Of a DNA stretch of 23,390 bases, positions 7,576 to 14,896 are shown one piece after another. The stretch covers positions 1 through 23,390 of the forward strand of contig CAKUJN010000028.1 of NCBI GenBank assembly GCA_934661735.1. The letters are read 5' to 3'. The notes under the pieces are model-generated. The model did not search any database. It was not told where the DNA came from and saw nothing but the letters and a program-made list of their open reading frames with translations. This DNA is from an uncultured Oscillospiraceae bacterium (GTDB taxonomy: Bacteria; Bacillota; Clostridia; Oscillospirales; Oscillospiraceae). The first letter of the stretch is position 1. Each line of letters starts with the position of its first letter. Made by a program: the position numbers and the translations under genes.

Positions 7576-7741
7576 GGGCCGATGTGCACCCGCAAGGGGT
7601 GGGCCGCATCCGTAGCGCTCCTTCGTCGCTGACGGCTGCGCTCGCCATCGGCCCCTACGGAAGGCGGGAGTTCTGGCACAGCAGAAAAAGTAAGCCGCCG
7701 GAGGCACGGTTGCGGCCTCGCCGCAAATTCGGCACTTCGGC
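7576..7741. repeat. Second repeat block with a degenerate third arm
   Basis: Directly after the composite repeat lies a stretch rich in short inverted pieces. GGGCCGATGTG near 7577 and CATCGGCCCCTAC near 7648 are partly complementary, and GTAGGGGCCGA also occurs at about 7242-7252. From 7676 to 7741 the reverse complement resembles the left arm of the copy near 22870 (GGCGAGGCCGCAACC, then ACTTTTTCTG), so this is a decayed third arm. No gene is seen here. Confidence 0.55.
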
Positions 7742-7744
7742 GTC

Positions 7745-7777
7745 AAAAGGCCGCGATGCTCTGCATCGCGGCCTTTT
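7745..7777 (-). terminator. Rho-independent terminator of cassette A
   Basis: A 15-bp perfect stem (AAAAGGCCGCGATGC / GCATCGCGGCCTTTT) with loop TCT lies 5 nt beyond the stop codon of the last cassette A gene. The A/T ends give a U-run on the minus strand, and the symmetry could also stop plus-strand transcription leaving the repeats. Confidence 0.85.
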
Positions 7778-7782
7778 CGTAC

Positions 7783-8010
7783 TCATCCGACCGGTTCGGT
7801 CTGCATATAGGGCGTGACGGTCTTGTCCTCACGCTCCATGTTGTCATAGTGCCTGCGCAAAAACGGCGTAACGCCGTAGTACAGCAGCTTGCCGTCCAGA
7901 TCAAAGTAGAACACGGCAAACAGCGCCGCGTACACCGCGGCCAGAATCCCCGCGGTTTTCAGCAGCACACGGAAAATCGTCCCGATCAGCGTGCGGTTTT
8001 TCTTTTTCAT
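7783..8010 (-). CDS. Small single-pass membrane protein, last gene of cassette A
   Basis: This 75-residue protein has a basic start (MKKKNRT), one transmembrane helix at about 10-35 (FRVLLKTAGILAAVYAALFAV), then FDLDGKLLYYGVTPFLRRHYDN and a charged tail. The start is set at 8010 because AGGAGG lies 7 nt upstream in the 14-nt gap after the dehydratase beta gene. I do not recognise a named family. It has the same design and position as the 51-residue protein at 18762-18917: TM helix, then an F/W-x-LD-x-KL motif, then a short basic amphipathic tail. It may therefore be a membrane tether or accessory of these dehydratase-like complexes. That role is inference. Confidence 0.75.
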   Translation of the reverse strand: MKKKNRTLIGTIFRVLLKTAGILAAVYAALFAVFYFDLDGKLLYYGVTPFLRRHYDNMEREDKTVTPYMQTEPVG

Positions 8011-8024
8011 GCGATTTCCTCCTG

Positions 8025-9683
8025 TTACCACGACATCGAGTCGTCGAATTCCACCAGCGACGGGTCCAGCGGCTCCTCCTGCATGACGGTGGTCATATAG
8101 TCGCTGATGATGCGCCGGATTTCCATTCTGGAAACCGTGCGCTTGTCCGGCAGCGCGTGCGGGACCCAGATTGCGTGAATGCCGCGCGCACGGAACTCAT
8201 CCTCGAACATGCCGTGAATGCCCTGCATGCCCTTGCATTGCAGCTGGTCGTACATGATGACCATGTCGCAGTGGAAGCGCTCCATATACTCCCACAGCTG
8301 GAAAATGTGCTTATAGCCGCCGACTGCCATCGCGCGCATGGGCGCGTGCTCGTTGAATGTAGCCAGATCCTCCAGCGCGTGCTCATAGGTATCCGTGCGC
8401 AGCATCTGGTCAAACATCAGCGAGTCCATATTCATGACCGTGTTGATGCCCCAGCAGTTGTACGCCCATGTGCACCAGTGCGAATAGTACAGCGGCGCGC
8501 ACGACCACGCGATGGTGCGGTGGCGCGTATTGGGGAACGTGACGATCTGCTCACGCACGCATCTGTCCATGATCCGGCGCACCTTTCTGTCCGTCTCATG
8601 CCAGATGTCGCGGTCGCCGTCCTGCGAATAATAGATGCGGTACAGCGCCTGCGCCACGCCGTTGACGGGATAATACGGCGTATTGGCCGCCACATCCCAC
8701 TTCTCATGCTCAAACTCGGTCAGCTGATTATAGCGCTCGGCGTACTTGACATACTGCTCCCAGCTGAACGGCACGCCCATTTCCTTTTCCACAAACCGCC
8801 AGCATTCCTCAATCTCTCTGGCGCAGTGCTCCTGCACCAGCGGATCGTCAAACTGCATCGGCTGCGGCATGGCGAACAGCGGCCGGTTCAGGAACCAGTC
8901 CTGAAGCACCGACGTCGCGACCGAGCCGTCGCACGCCTCGTTGGAGGTGATCATGATCGGGCTGAAATCGGGATAGTCGTCCTGCACGAAGATGCCGGAC
9001 TCGGCCTGACACATGGGGCAGGGGTCGGCCGGCAGGCCGATGGACTGCACCGCGTCGATATAGTTCAGAACCGTGTCGGAATTGACGTGGCAGGTGACGA
9101 AGTACGGCACCATTTCCAGCGGCACGTCATCAAACTGATCGCGCCACGGGTAGAAGATGCAGCCGCTGACCGTCTCGTTGTGCGCGATGGTCCTGTGCCA
9201 CAGCTCGTTCTGCTTTCCGCCGTGAAGCTTTGTGTCGCAGGCGAACATCCGCTGGAACTGGCGGATGGTCTCGTTGGTCATGGCGCGGTAGTGCCATGCC
9301 GAGGCCTTCAGCGCCTCGCCGCGCAGGCCCTCCATGCCGCGGTCAAACCAGTGCATGACGGTCAGATACGTCTGTCCCACCCAGCGATAGCGCCACACGC
9401 CCTTGAAAAACGCCAGCGGCTCATCGGATTTCAGAATATCCGTCACCATGTGCGCATAGTTATACAGCCAGATGTTGTTGAAGTAGTAGAACGTATCCTT
9501 TACGCCGCGCCATTCGCGGTGCCTGTACAGGCCGGTCTTGTCCATGTACAGCTCGCCCAGACGGCGTTCGCCGTGGGGCTTGCCGTACCAGAAGTCCTTC
9601 GCGGCCTTGCGGATGCGCTCGCGCGCGGGAAGCGCCGGCGCGGCGCCCTTCTTCACGCCGAACAGCTCCTTCAGCTTTTTCAT
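8025..9683 (-). CDS. 2-hydroxyacyl-CoA dehydratase family protein, larger (beta-type) subunit, cassette A
   Basis: This 552-residue protein belongs by its conserved cysteine blocks to the 2-hydroxyacyl-CoA dehydratase/benzoyl-CoA reductase superfamily. Candidate [4Fe-4S] ligands are Cys222 (GLPADPCPMC), Cys251 (NEACDG) and Cys483 (MYDQLQCKGM). It is longer than the usual 370-430 residues, with an N-terminal extension of roughly 100 or more residues rich in aromatics and His. It overlaps the alpha gene upstream by 4 nt (ATGA), as expected for a heterodimer made in equal amounts. It is a clear paralogue of the protein at 16093-17880; both end in a DPSLV(E/D)F(D/E)D motif. Cys225, next to Cys222, is not shared at that position with the paralogue. 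The substrate is unknown; dehydration or a related ATP-driven reduction is inferred. Confidence 0.85.
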   Translation of the reverse strand: MKKLKELFGVKKGAAPALPARERIRKAAKDFWYGKPHGERRLGELYMDKTGLYRHREWRGVKDTFYYFNNIWLYNYAHMVTDILKSDEPLAFFKGVWRYRWVGQTYLTVMHWFDRGMEGLRGEALKASAWHYRAMTNETIRQFQRMFACDTKLHGGKQNELWHRTIAHNETVSGCIFYPWRDQFDDVPLEMVPYFVTCHVNSDTVLNYIDAVQSIGLPADPCPMCQAESGIFVQDDYPDFSPIMITSNEACDGSVATSVLQDWFLNRPLFAMPQPMQFDDPLVQEHCAREIEECWRFVEKEMGVPFSWEQYVKYAERYNQLTEFEHEKWDVAANTPYYPVNGVAQALYRIYYSQDGDRDIWHETDRKVRRIMDRCVREQIVTFPNTRHRTIAWSCAPLYYSHWCTWAYNCWGINTVMNMDSLMFDQMLRTDTYEHALEDLATFNEHAPMRAMAVGGYKHIFQLWEYMERFHCDMVIMYDQLQCKGMQGIHGMFEDEFRARGIHAIWVPHALPDKRTVSRMEIRRIISDYMTTVMQEEPLDPSLVEFDDSMSW

Positions 9684-10873
9684 ACCGGTACACCCCCCTG
9701 AAGCTTCTTGATCTCAATGCTCTCGACAAACGCCTGGAAGCGCGTGCGGAGCTGTCCGGATGCGCCGTTGACGTATTCCTTTTCAATCGAGCACACCGGC
9801 AGGCCATAGTCGCGCGGCAGCACCAGCGTGTCGATGCAGCGCTCATAGCTCCAGTATTCACAGAACTTCATCTGCTCCAGCACCACGCCGTCGGCGTGAT
9901 ATTCCTTTGCCAGATCGGCGATATACTGCTTGCGGCGGCGCATGACGTGCTGCTCCATAAAGCGCGGGCACATCTCCTCGCGCAGATAGTGGCGCGCCAC
10001 CGCCTCCAGCGCCGACTCTCCGGCGTGGACGACGATCTCCTCGCGCCCCGGCAGGCTTCCATAGCAGTGCCGGTCGGCCACGACCAGCGCGCCGCAGTCC
10101 TCCACCAGCTTTGTGAAGTACGGGTCGTCGTTTTCCGAGCCCGCCATCACAACCTTGCACCGCCACGCGGGCTTTTCATCCGGCTCGCGCGTTTTCAGAT
10201 CCTCCAGAATCTCGCGCAGATCGTCCAGAATCAGATACTTCGGACAGCACAGGCTGACCAGCTGAATCAGCTGGAACTCAAATCCGGTAATCGTCGGCTT
10301 TTCCAGCTTGCGGTATTCGCCGATTTCGCGGATGATGCGGCAGACCTCGTTGTGCTCGTCAATCGCCTGCCGGATGGCCTGCTCGGACACATCCACGCCG
10401 TAATGCTCGTGCAGCTTGTCCAGCACATGCGCCTGAAGCTGCTTTTTATAATGCTGTACGGAGTTTTCCGTCTTTTTGAACGGCACGTCGATGAACTCGC
10501 AGAAGAAATTCGGATTCTGCACGATGTTCATCATCTGCAAATGCTCCTGAAAACGGCAGGTGACGGTGCACGTCTCCGTTGCAAACTGCGCGTCGAGGAA
10601 GTTGAACCCTCCCTCCAGCGCCCGCTCCAGCAGGCACCGGCCGTACAGACAGGTGCGGTTGGTCATGTAATAGGTTGCCATATCCGGCGTACCGCTGCGC
10701 GGCGCGCGCAGGCGGACGGAAAAGCAGCCCGGCAGATCCAGCAGCACCTCGGGCATGTACGAGCAGGTGTAGCCAAGGGCGATTTTTCCGTCCTCCTTAC
10801 CTCTGCGCACCAGCTCGTTGTTCGCCTCCAGCAGAAGCTGCTCGAACCGGATCATGTGTTTCAGATCTCTCAT
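9680..10873 (-). CDS. 2-hydroxyacyl-CoA dehydratase family protein, smaller (alpha-type) subunit, cassette A
   Basis: This 397-residue protein is of typical length for the family. Conserved cysteines are Cys37 (GYTC), Cys50, Cys75 (NRTC), Cys102 (ETC) and Cys338 (EQMKFCEYW); by family pattern Cys75, Cys102 and Cys338 are the likely [4Fe-4S] ligands. The C-terminal signature GQLRTRFQAFVES is diagnostic. By eye about half of its residues match the cassette B alpha subunit, with cysteines 37, 50, 75, 102 and 338 at identical numbers. A CCPK motif (near 230) is also shared and is not one I recognise from classical dehydratases. The ribosome binding site is AGGAAG, 34 nt after the flavodoxin-like gene. 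No activase is in this cassette, so activation probably depends on the one at 17937. Confidence 0.88.
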   Translation of the reverse strand: MRDLKHMIRFEQLLLEANNELVRRGKEDGKIALGYTCSYMPEVLLDLPGCFSVRLRAPRSGTPDMATYYMTNRTCLYGRCLLERALEGGFNFLDAQFATETCTVTCRFQEHLQMMNIVQNPNFFCEFIDVPFKKTENSVQHYKKQLQAHVLDKLHEHYGVDVSEQAIRQAIDEHNEVCRIIREIGEYRKLEKPTITGFEFQLIQLVSLCCPKYLILDDLREILEDLKTREPDEKPAWRCKVVMAGSENDDPYFTKLVEDCGALVVADRHCYGSLPGREEIVVHAGESALEAVARHYLREEMCPRFMEQHVMRRRKQYIADLAKEYHADGVVLEQMKFCEYWSYERCIDTLVLPRDYGLPVCSIEKEYVNGASGQLRTRFQAFVESIEIKKLQGGVPV

Positions 10874-10906
10874 GGATACTTCCTTTCTCTCTTCTCGGAT
10901 CGCTTT

Positions 10907-11422
10907 TTATGCCTCGCGGCGGCTCTGATACCAGCTTGCGACCGGCTGGATATTCTCGCGGCACACGCAGCTGTACGCGCCCTGCGCCATCCTCAGCGTC
11001 GCCTGCTCGCCCTCGGTCAGATCGTCCCGCTTTGCCAGATCGCGGCGCAGCTGCGCGCAGATCAGCTTCATGACGGTCCGGTACGGCACGTTCAGCTTCG
11101 CGGGGTCATAGCCGCCCTGCAAATAGAACAGCTGGTCGGTGCCCAGCACGCGGTTGTCCAGACGGAGCTTTCGCTCCAGCGCCTCGGTCGCGGGGCTCAT
11201 GCCCACGCCGCAGACGCACGGGGCGGTAAAGCGCCTGCGCGCCTCGCGCAGACCCTGGATTTTTCCGGCCATCAGCCAGCCCAGATAGATAATCTCGCGC
11301 CCCGCAGCCAGTCCCGCGCTGTCCTTCAGCGAATAGACCGGCAGGCCGGTCGCCTCGCCCAGCAGCTCGGCATACTGCCTTGTGTGACCGGTTTCGGACG
11401 TATAAACGATTGCGGTAACCAT
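10907..11422 (-). CDS. Flavodoxin-like protein
   Basis: This 171-residue protein begins with a flavodoxin FMN-phosphate loop, IVYTSETGHTRQYA (pattern T/S-x-T-G-x-T), followed by alternating strands and helices. The first about 110 residues fit a flavodoxin fold. The C-terminal part is helical, basic and carries two cysteines (SCVC). Flavodoxins pass single low-potential electrons, so it could feed the activase/dehydratase or accept electrons from the ene-reductase. A GGGAGGGGAG ribosome binding site precedes the ATG. It lies between the ene-reductase and the dehydratase pair on the same strand but is separated from the former by a terminator-like hairpin. Assignment to a flavodoxin-like fold is good; the specific partner is inferred. 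Confidence 0.75.
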   Translation of the reverse strand: MVTAIVYTSETGHTRQYAELLGEATGLPVYSLKDSAGLAAGREIIYLGWLMAGKIQGLREARRRFTAPCVCGVGMSPATEALERKLRLDNRVLGTDQLFYLQGGYDPAKLNVPYRTVMKLICAQLRRDLAKRDDLTEGEQATLRMAQGAYSCVCRENIQPVASWYQSRREA

Positions 11423-11440
11423 ATGCTCCCCTCCCTGAAA

Positions 11441-11457
11441 TTTGAAACGGCTTCAAA
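11441..11457 (-). promoter_or_regulatory. Inverted repeat upstream of the flavodoxin/dehydratase genes
   Basis: TTTGAA-ACGGC-TTCAAA is a perfect 6-5-6 palindrome located 19 nt before the flavodoxin-like ATG and abutting the terminator hairpin. It could be an operator or could compete with the terminator stem for pairing. Nothing in the window identifies a binding protein. Confidence 0.4.
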
Positions 11458-11485
11458 AAAGGTCCGGCATCTGTCGGACCTTTTT
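11456..11485 (-). terminator. Intra-cluster terminator between the ene-reductase and dehydratase genes
   Basis: An 11-bp perfect stem, AAAAAGGTCCG with CGGACCTTTTT, has an 8-nt loop and continues into a U-run on the minus strand. It lies 16 nt after the ene-reductase stop. It should end or attenuate transcription before the flavodoxin and dehydratase genes, which therefore need readthrough or a promoter I cannot see. Confidence 0.75.
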
Positions 11486-11501
11486 GAATCATCGCGGAGA
11501 A

Positions 11502-13769
11502 TCAGATCTCCTTTGCCAGATTATACGCAGCGCGGTTCGCCTCAAGAACGCGTCCGGCGTTGAACGAGTCGCCGATGTTGTACACCTCGGGCGCGACGTT
11601 CGCCTGCTGCGCGGAGAGGAACATGCGGTCGTCCGCGCGGCCGCCCATGGCCAGCACAACCAGATCGCAGTGCAGCTCCTGCACGTACGTCTCGGGGCCG
11701 ATCTTCTTTGCCAGCGGGTTTTCAATGTTCTTCGGCAGGACCGGCGCCCATGTGCAGTAGGGATCGGGCACGCCGGCGGAAATGTTGCGGCTGATGCGGA
11801 CGGTGCCCTCGTCAAATTCGACGACCTTGGCGCAGTTGATCAGCTCGCCGCCGTTCTCCTCAAGATAGTGAATCAGGTGGCCGCGGTTTGCGGTGCATGC
11901 GCCGTCGATGAAATACGGCAGCATTTCCACGACCTTGACCTTGCAGCCCTTTTCATAGCTCAGGAAGTACGCCGTCTCCACGCCGACCGCGCCGCCGCCG
12001 ACCACGACGACCTCCTTCGCCTCGCCCAGCAGCTCGGGCCTGACCAGCAGGTCGGTCGCCTGTACATAGCGCACCTTGTCGATGCCCTTGATGGGCGGCA
12101 CGCCCTCGCGCGTGCCGTTGCAGAACACGACCGCGTCATAGTGCTCGTCCTTCAGCATCTCGTTCGTCACCGCGCAGTCCAGCCGGACGGTGATATTCTT
12201 CTCGTTTTCAATCTGCTTCTTCAGCCACTTGTTGTAGTTGTCCAGATCATATTTGACCATCGGTGCGCCCGCGGGATTCAGCTTGCCGCCCAGAACCGGC
12301 GCCTTTTCCAGAATCTCGACCCTGTGGCCCTTCTGCGCCGCCAGCAGCGCGAAGTTCATGCCCGCGCAGCCGCCGCCGACCACGCCGATGCGCTTGGGCG
12401 TCTCGGTTTTCGGGAACGCCTTGGGATACAGCTCTTCAAAGCCGGTGCGGCCGTTGACGGCGCACTGCGGATGGCCGCCCTCGACGAACTCGTTGACGCA
12501 GCCCTCCTGACAGCCGATGCACGGCCGGATCTCGTCGACCTTGCCGGCGTAGGCCTTGTTGCACCAGTCGGGGTCGGCCAGCACGGGACGGCCCAGCATG
12601 ATCATGTCGGCGCGGCCGTCGCGCAGCGCCTGCTCGGCGATATCGGGATAGCCCAGCTTGCCGACGGCAACGATGGGAACCTCCACGCCCACGTTCGACT
12701 TCACGCCGCGCGCGGCGAAGTATTCCTTCGCAACCTTCGACACATCCAGGAAGCAGCCCGCCGGCATGCCCGCGGGCGGATGCGGCAGCCACCAGTTGTC
12801 ATAGCAGCCCAGATCCACGTCGAACATGTCGACGCCGGCCTTGACCAGATTCTCCATATAATCCAGCGTATCGGCGATGGAGCGGCCGTTCTTGAAGCCC
12901 TTGAGGCTCTTGACCTTGTCCATGCGCTCGCCATAGGTCTCCTCCAGCGCCAGCGACAGGTCGATGCGGTACATGATGGGGTAGTACGGGCCGACCTTTT
13001 TGCGCATCGCCTTGACCAGATCGATGCCGAAGCGCTGCCAGTCGGCATATTTGCCGAGCTTTCTGTGGTTGAAGGCGGGACTGGTCAGCTGGTCGAGCAG
13101 ATAGCCCTCGTGGCCGTGCAGATACACGCCGTCCAGGCCCATCTGCTTGGCGTCCATCGACGCCTGCGCCGCATTGCGGATGATTTTGTCACATTCCAGA
13201 TCCGTCAGCGGACGGCACGGAACGTCGGGCAGATAGAAGTTCGGATTCCACGACGCGGAAACCGGCAGCTGAAGCTTCGTCAGCAGGCACTGCGGATTGC
13301 CCACGCGGCCGAGGCCCGGGGTCAGCTGGATAAAGATGCGCGAGCCGCGCGCGTGCACGCCCTGCGCCAGATCGCGCCAGCCCATGAAATTCGTGCGCGT
13401 GCCGTCGATGCGCGGGAAGTAGGAATAGTTGCCCTTTTCGGTGACGGACGAGTCCACACCGTGGCTGATGGGGATCAGGCCCGTCGTGATCAGGCCGATG
13501 CCGCCCTCTGCGCGCGCAAAGAAATATTGCAGCATCTTGTCGTTGGGACGGCCGGATTCCTCGGCCATCTGGCAGTTGCCCATCGGCGCCATGACCAGAC
13601 GGTTCTTGACGGTCAGGCGGTTGATCTGGATCGGGGAGAACAGCTTCTCATACGGATAAAGCTCCTGCGTCATGCGGCCCGTGCCGCCGGCTCTGTTCTC
13701 GTTCCCCTCTTTCAGGAACCAGTTGCCATAGCTGTCCACCAGCTGTTGGATCAGTTCGTCTTTCTTCAA
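11502..13769 (-). CDS. FMN/FAD/[4Fe-4S] ene-reductase of the 2,4-dienoyl-CoA reductase / enoate reductase family
   Basis: This 755-residue protein has an N-terminal OYE-type TIM barrel (LFSPIQINRLTVKNRLVMAPM, later HGHEGYLLDQL). A cluster motif follows: Cys417, Cys420, Cys424, Cys436 (CIGCQEGC, then 11 residues, Cys). The C-terminus has two Rossmann motifs, VVGGGCAG near 460 and VVVGGGAVG near 585. The family (FadH, BaiCD, enoate reductases such as FldZ) reduces activated C=C bonds with NAD(P)H. Beside dehydratase-like genes that would make an enoyl product, this order is typical of reductive fermentation of hydroxyacids. The start is placed at TTG 13769, preceded by AGAGAGGA; an ATG at 13847 in frame lacks a ribosome binding site. 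Its length is somewhat above the usual 640-680, partly from the N-terminus. Confidence 0.88.
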   Translation of the reverse strand: MKKDELIQQLVDSYGNWFLKEGNENRAGGTGRMTQELYPYEKLFSPIQINRLTVKNRLVMAPMGNCQMAEESGRPNDKMLQYFFARAEGGIGLITTGLIPISHGVDSSVTEKGNYSYFPRIDGTRTNFMGWRDLAQGVHARGSRIFIQLTPGLGRVGNPQCLLTKLQLPVSASWNPNFYLPDVPCRPLTDLECDKIIRNAAQASMDAKQMGLDGVYLHGHEGYLLDQLTSPAFNHRKLGKYADWQRFGIDLVKAMRKKVGPYYPIMYRIDLSLALEETYGERMDKVKSLKGFKNGRSIADTLDYMENLVKAGVDMFDVDLGCYDNWWLPHPPAGMPAGCFLDVSKVAKEYFAARGVKSNVGVEVPIVAVGKLGYPDIAEQALRDGRADMIMLGRPVLADPDWCNKAYAGKVDEIRPCIGCQEGCVNEFVEGGHPQCAVNGRTGFEELYPKAFPKTETPKRIGVVGGGCAGMNFALLAAQKGHRVEILEKAPVLGGKLNPAGAPMVKYDLDNYNKWLKKQIENEKNITVRLDCAVTNEMLKDEHYDAVVFCNGTREGVPPIKGIDKVRYVQATDLLVRPELLGEAKEVVVVGGGAVGVETAYFLSYEKGCKVKVVEMLPYFIDGACTANRGHLIHYLEENGGELINCAKVVEFDEGTVRISRNISAGVPDPYCTWAPVLPKNIENPLAKKIGPETYVQELHCDLVVLAMGGRADDRMFLSAQQANVAPEVYNIGDSFNAGRVLEANRAAYNLAKEI

Positions 13770-13876
13770 TGCTACGTCCTCTCTTTCTTCCTGTTTGACA
13801 GTCGTGCCCCGCATCGCGGCGCGTGATGATCTGTTGTGTATATACATTTTTGTAAAAACAGCCCTTCATCTTTTTC

Positions 13877-13905
13877 ATACTAACACGTTTTTTGTCAACA
13901 TTCAA
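13877..13905 (-). promoter_or_regulatory. Candidate promoter for cassette A
   Basis: Within the AT-rich divergent intergenic region, TTGAAT (13900-13905) and TAGTAT (13877-13882) are spaced 17 nt apart on the minus strand. Each matches four of six consensus bases. A TTGACA overlaps nearby but has no correctly spaced -10. On the plus side no convincing promoter for cassette B was found, although the DNA there is unusually AT-rich. Confidence 0.4.
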
Positions 13906-14043
13906 CTGGAAAAGTCGCAAATTCAACAAAAAGAAACAGAATAGCAGAAAATGCGCTTGTAAAATAGTAACGAATATGATAGCATGATATCGATAACACG
14001 CAACGGATATATATGTATGATAATCCGATATACGGGTGATGAT

Positions 14044-14805
14044 ATGGCACATTCTGCAAAAGTAATCGCGCTGTCCGGCAAGGGCGGCGTCGGCAAAACC
14101 TCCATTTCCGCCGCGGCGGTCCGTCTGCTGTGCAGCCGGCGGCCCGACGCGCGCATTCTTGCCATCGACGCCGACCCTGCGGTCGGCCTTTCCACGGCGC
14201 TGGGCGTCGAGGTGACGGAAACGCTTGACGACATCCGCAAGCGCGTCGCCAGCGACGTGACCGGCAAGCTCCGCGACACACAGGACATTCTCGCCGAGGC
14301 GCGCTTCCGGCTGTTCGAGGCCATGCGCGAGCAGCGCGGCTTCGCGTTCCTTGCCATCGGCCGGCCCGAGGCCGCGGGCTGCTACTGCGCCGTCAACACC
14401 TATCTGCGGCAGGTCATCAGCATGCTGGTGAACGATTTTGACTACGTCGTCATCGACGGCGAGGCCGGCATCGAGCAGATCAACCGCCGCGTCATGGAAA
14501 AGGTCACGCATCTGATCTTCGTCTCCGATCAGAGCAAAAAGGGCCTCGGCGTCGTGCGGACAATCAAAAACGTCGCCGACGAGCTGGTCATGTACGACCG
14601 CGCGGGCCTGATTCTCAACCGCGTCACGCATCCCGAGCGCATCGATTTCACAGAGGCCGAGGGCGTTCCGCTGCTGGCCGCCATCGGCCCCGACGAGGCG
14701 CACGCCGCCGACGATATCGAGGGACTGAGCATTTTTGAGCTTCCGGAGGCTTCGCTTCTGCTGCGCGGCGTGCAGACCGCGCTGGAAAAGCTGGAGCTTC
14801 TTTAA
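14044..14805 (+). CDS. CooC-type MinD/Mrp-family ATPase with CXC metal-binding motif
   Basis: This 253-residue protein has a deviant Walker A loop, GKGGVGKTS at 12-20, DADPAVG for the switch region, and VIDGEAGIEQINRR near 140, which matches the CooC subgroup. A CYC motif falls at Cys113-Cys115 (GCYCAVN). In the CO-dehydrogenase nickel-insertion ATPase CooC1 a CXC pair at about 112 and 114 binds metal at the dimer interface (from memory), so both motif and position agree. It is probably a dimeric ATPase that delivers metal or otherwise matures a metalloenzyme. No CO dehydrogenase is present in the window. The start at 14044 is chosen for GGGTGAT about 5 nt upstream; in-frame ATGs at 14017 and 13984 are weaker. 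It leads cassette B, 91 nt before the alpha gene. Confidence 0.85.
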   Translation: MAHSAKVIALSGKGGVGKTSISAAAVRLLCSRRPDARILAIDADPAVGLSTALGVEVTETLDDIRKRVASDVTGKLRDTQDILAEARFRLFEAMREQRGFAFLAIGRPEAAGCYCAVNTYLRQVISMLVNDFDYVVIDGEAGIEQINRRVMEKVTHLIFVSDQSKKGLGVVRTIKNVADELVMYDRAGLILNRVTHPERIDFTEAEGVPLLAAIGPDEAHAADDIEGLSIFELPEASLLLRGVQTALEKLELL

Positions 14806-14896
14806 GCCGCCGCAGGGCAATCTGGAGGAAAAGAAAAAACAGACACCGCTGCGCACCGCGCACCGCTGTCGGGAAAGAAAAAGAGGTGTACACAAT

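Noticed and set aside
6901..7741. CRISPR array
   Set aside because: Repeats are inverted and nested rather than regularly spaced direct repeats with unique spacers; no cas gene is present.
11442..13826. Very long open frame on the plus strand opposite the ene-reductase
   Set aside because: It is a GC-driven antisense shadow: the minus strand encodes complete flavin, Fe-S and Rossmann motifs, while this frame is Ala/Arg/His/Asp-rich with no domain.
13957..13985. Promoter for cassette B (TTGTAA with TAGCAT)
   Set aside because: The -10 matches poorly, and the better TATGAT at 13975-13980 has no -35 at acceptable distance, so no plus-strand promoter is claimed.
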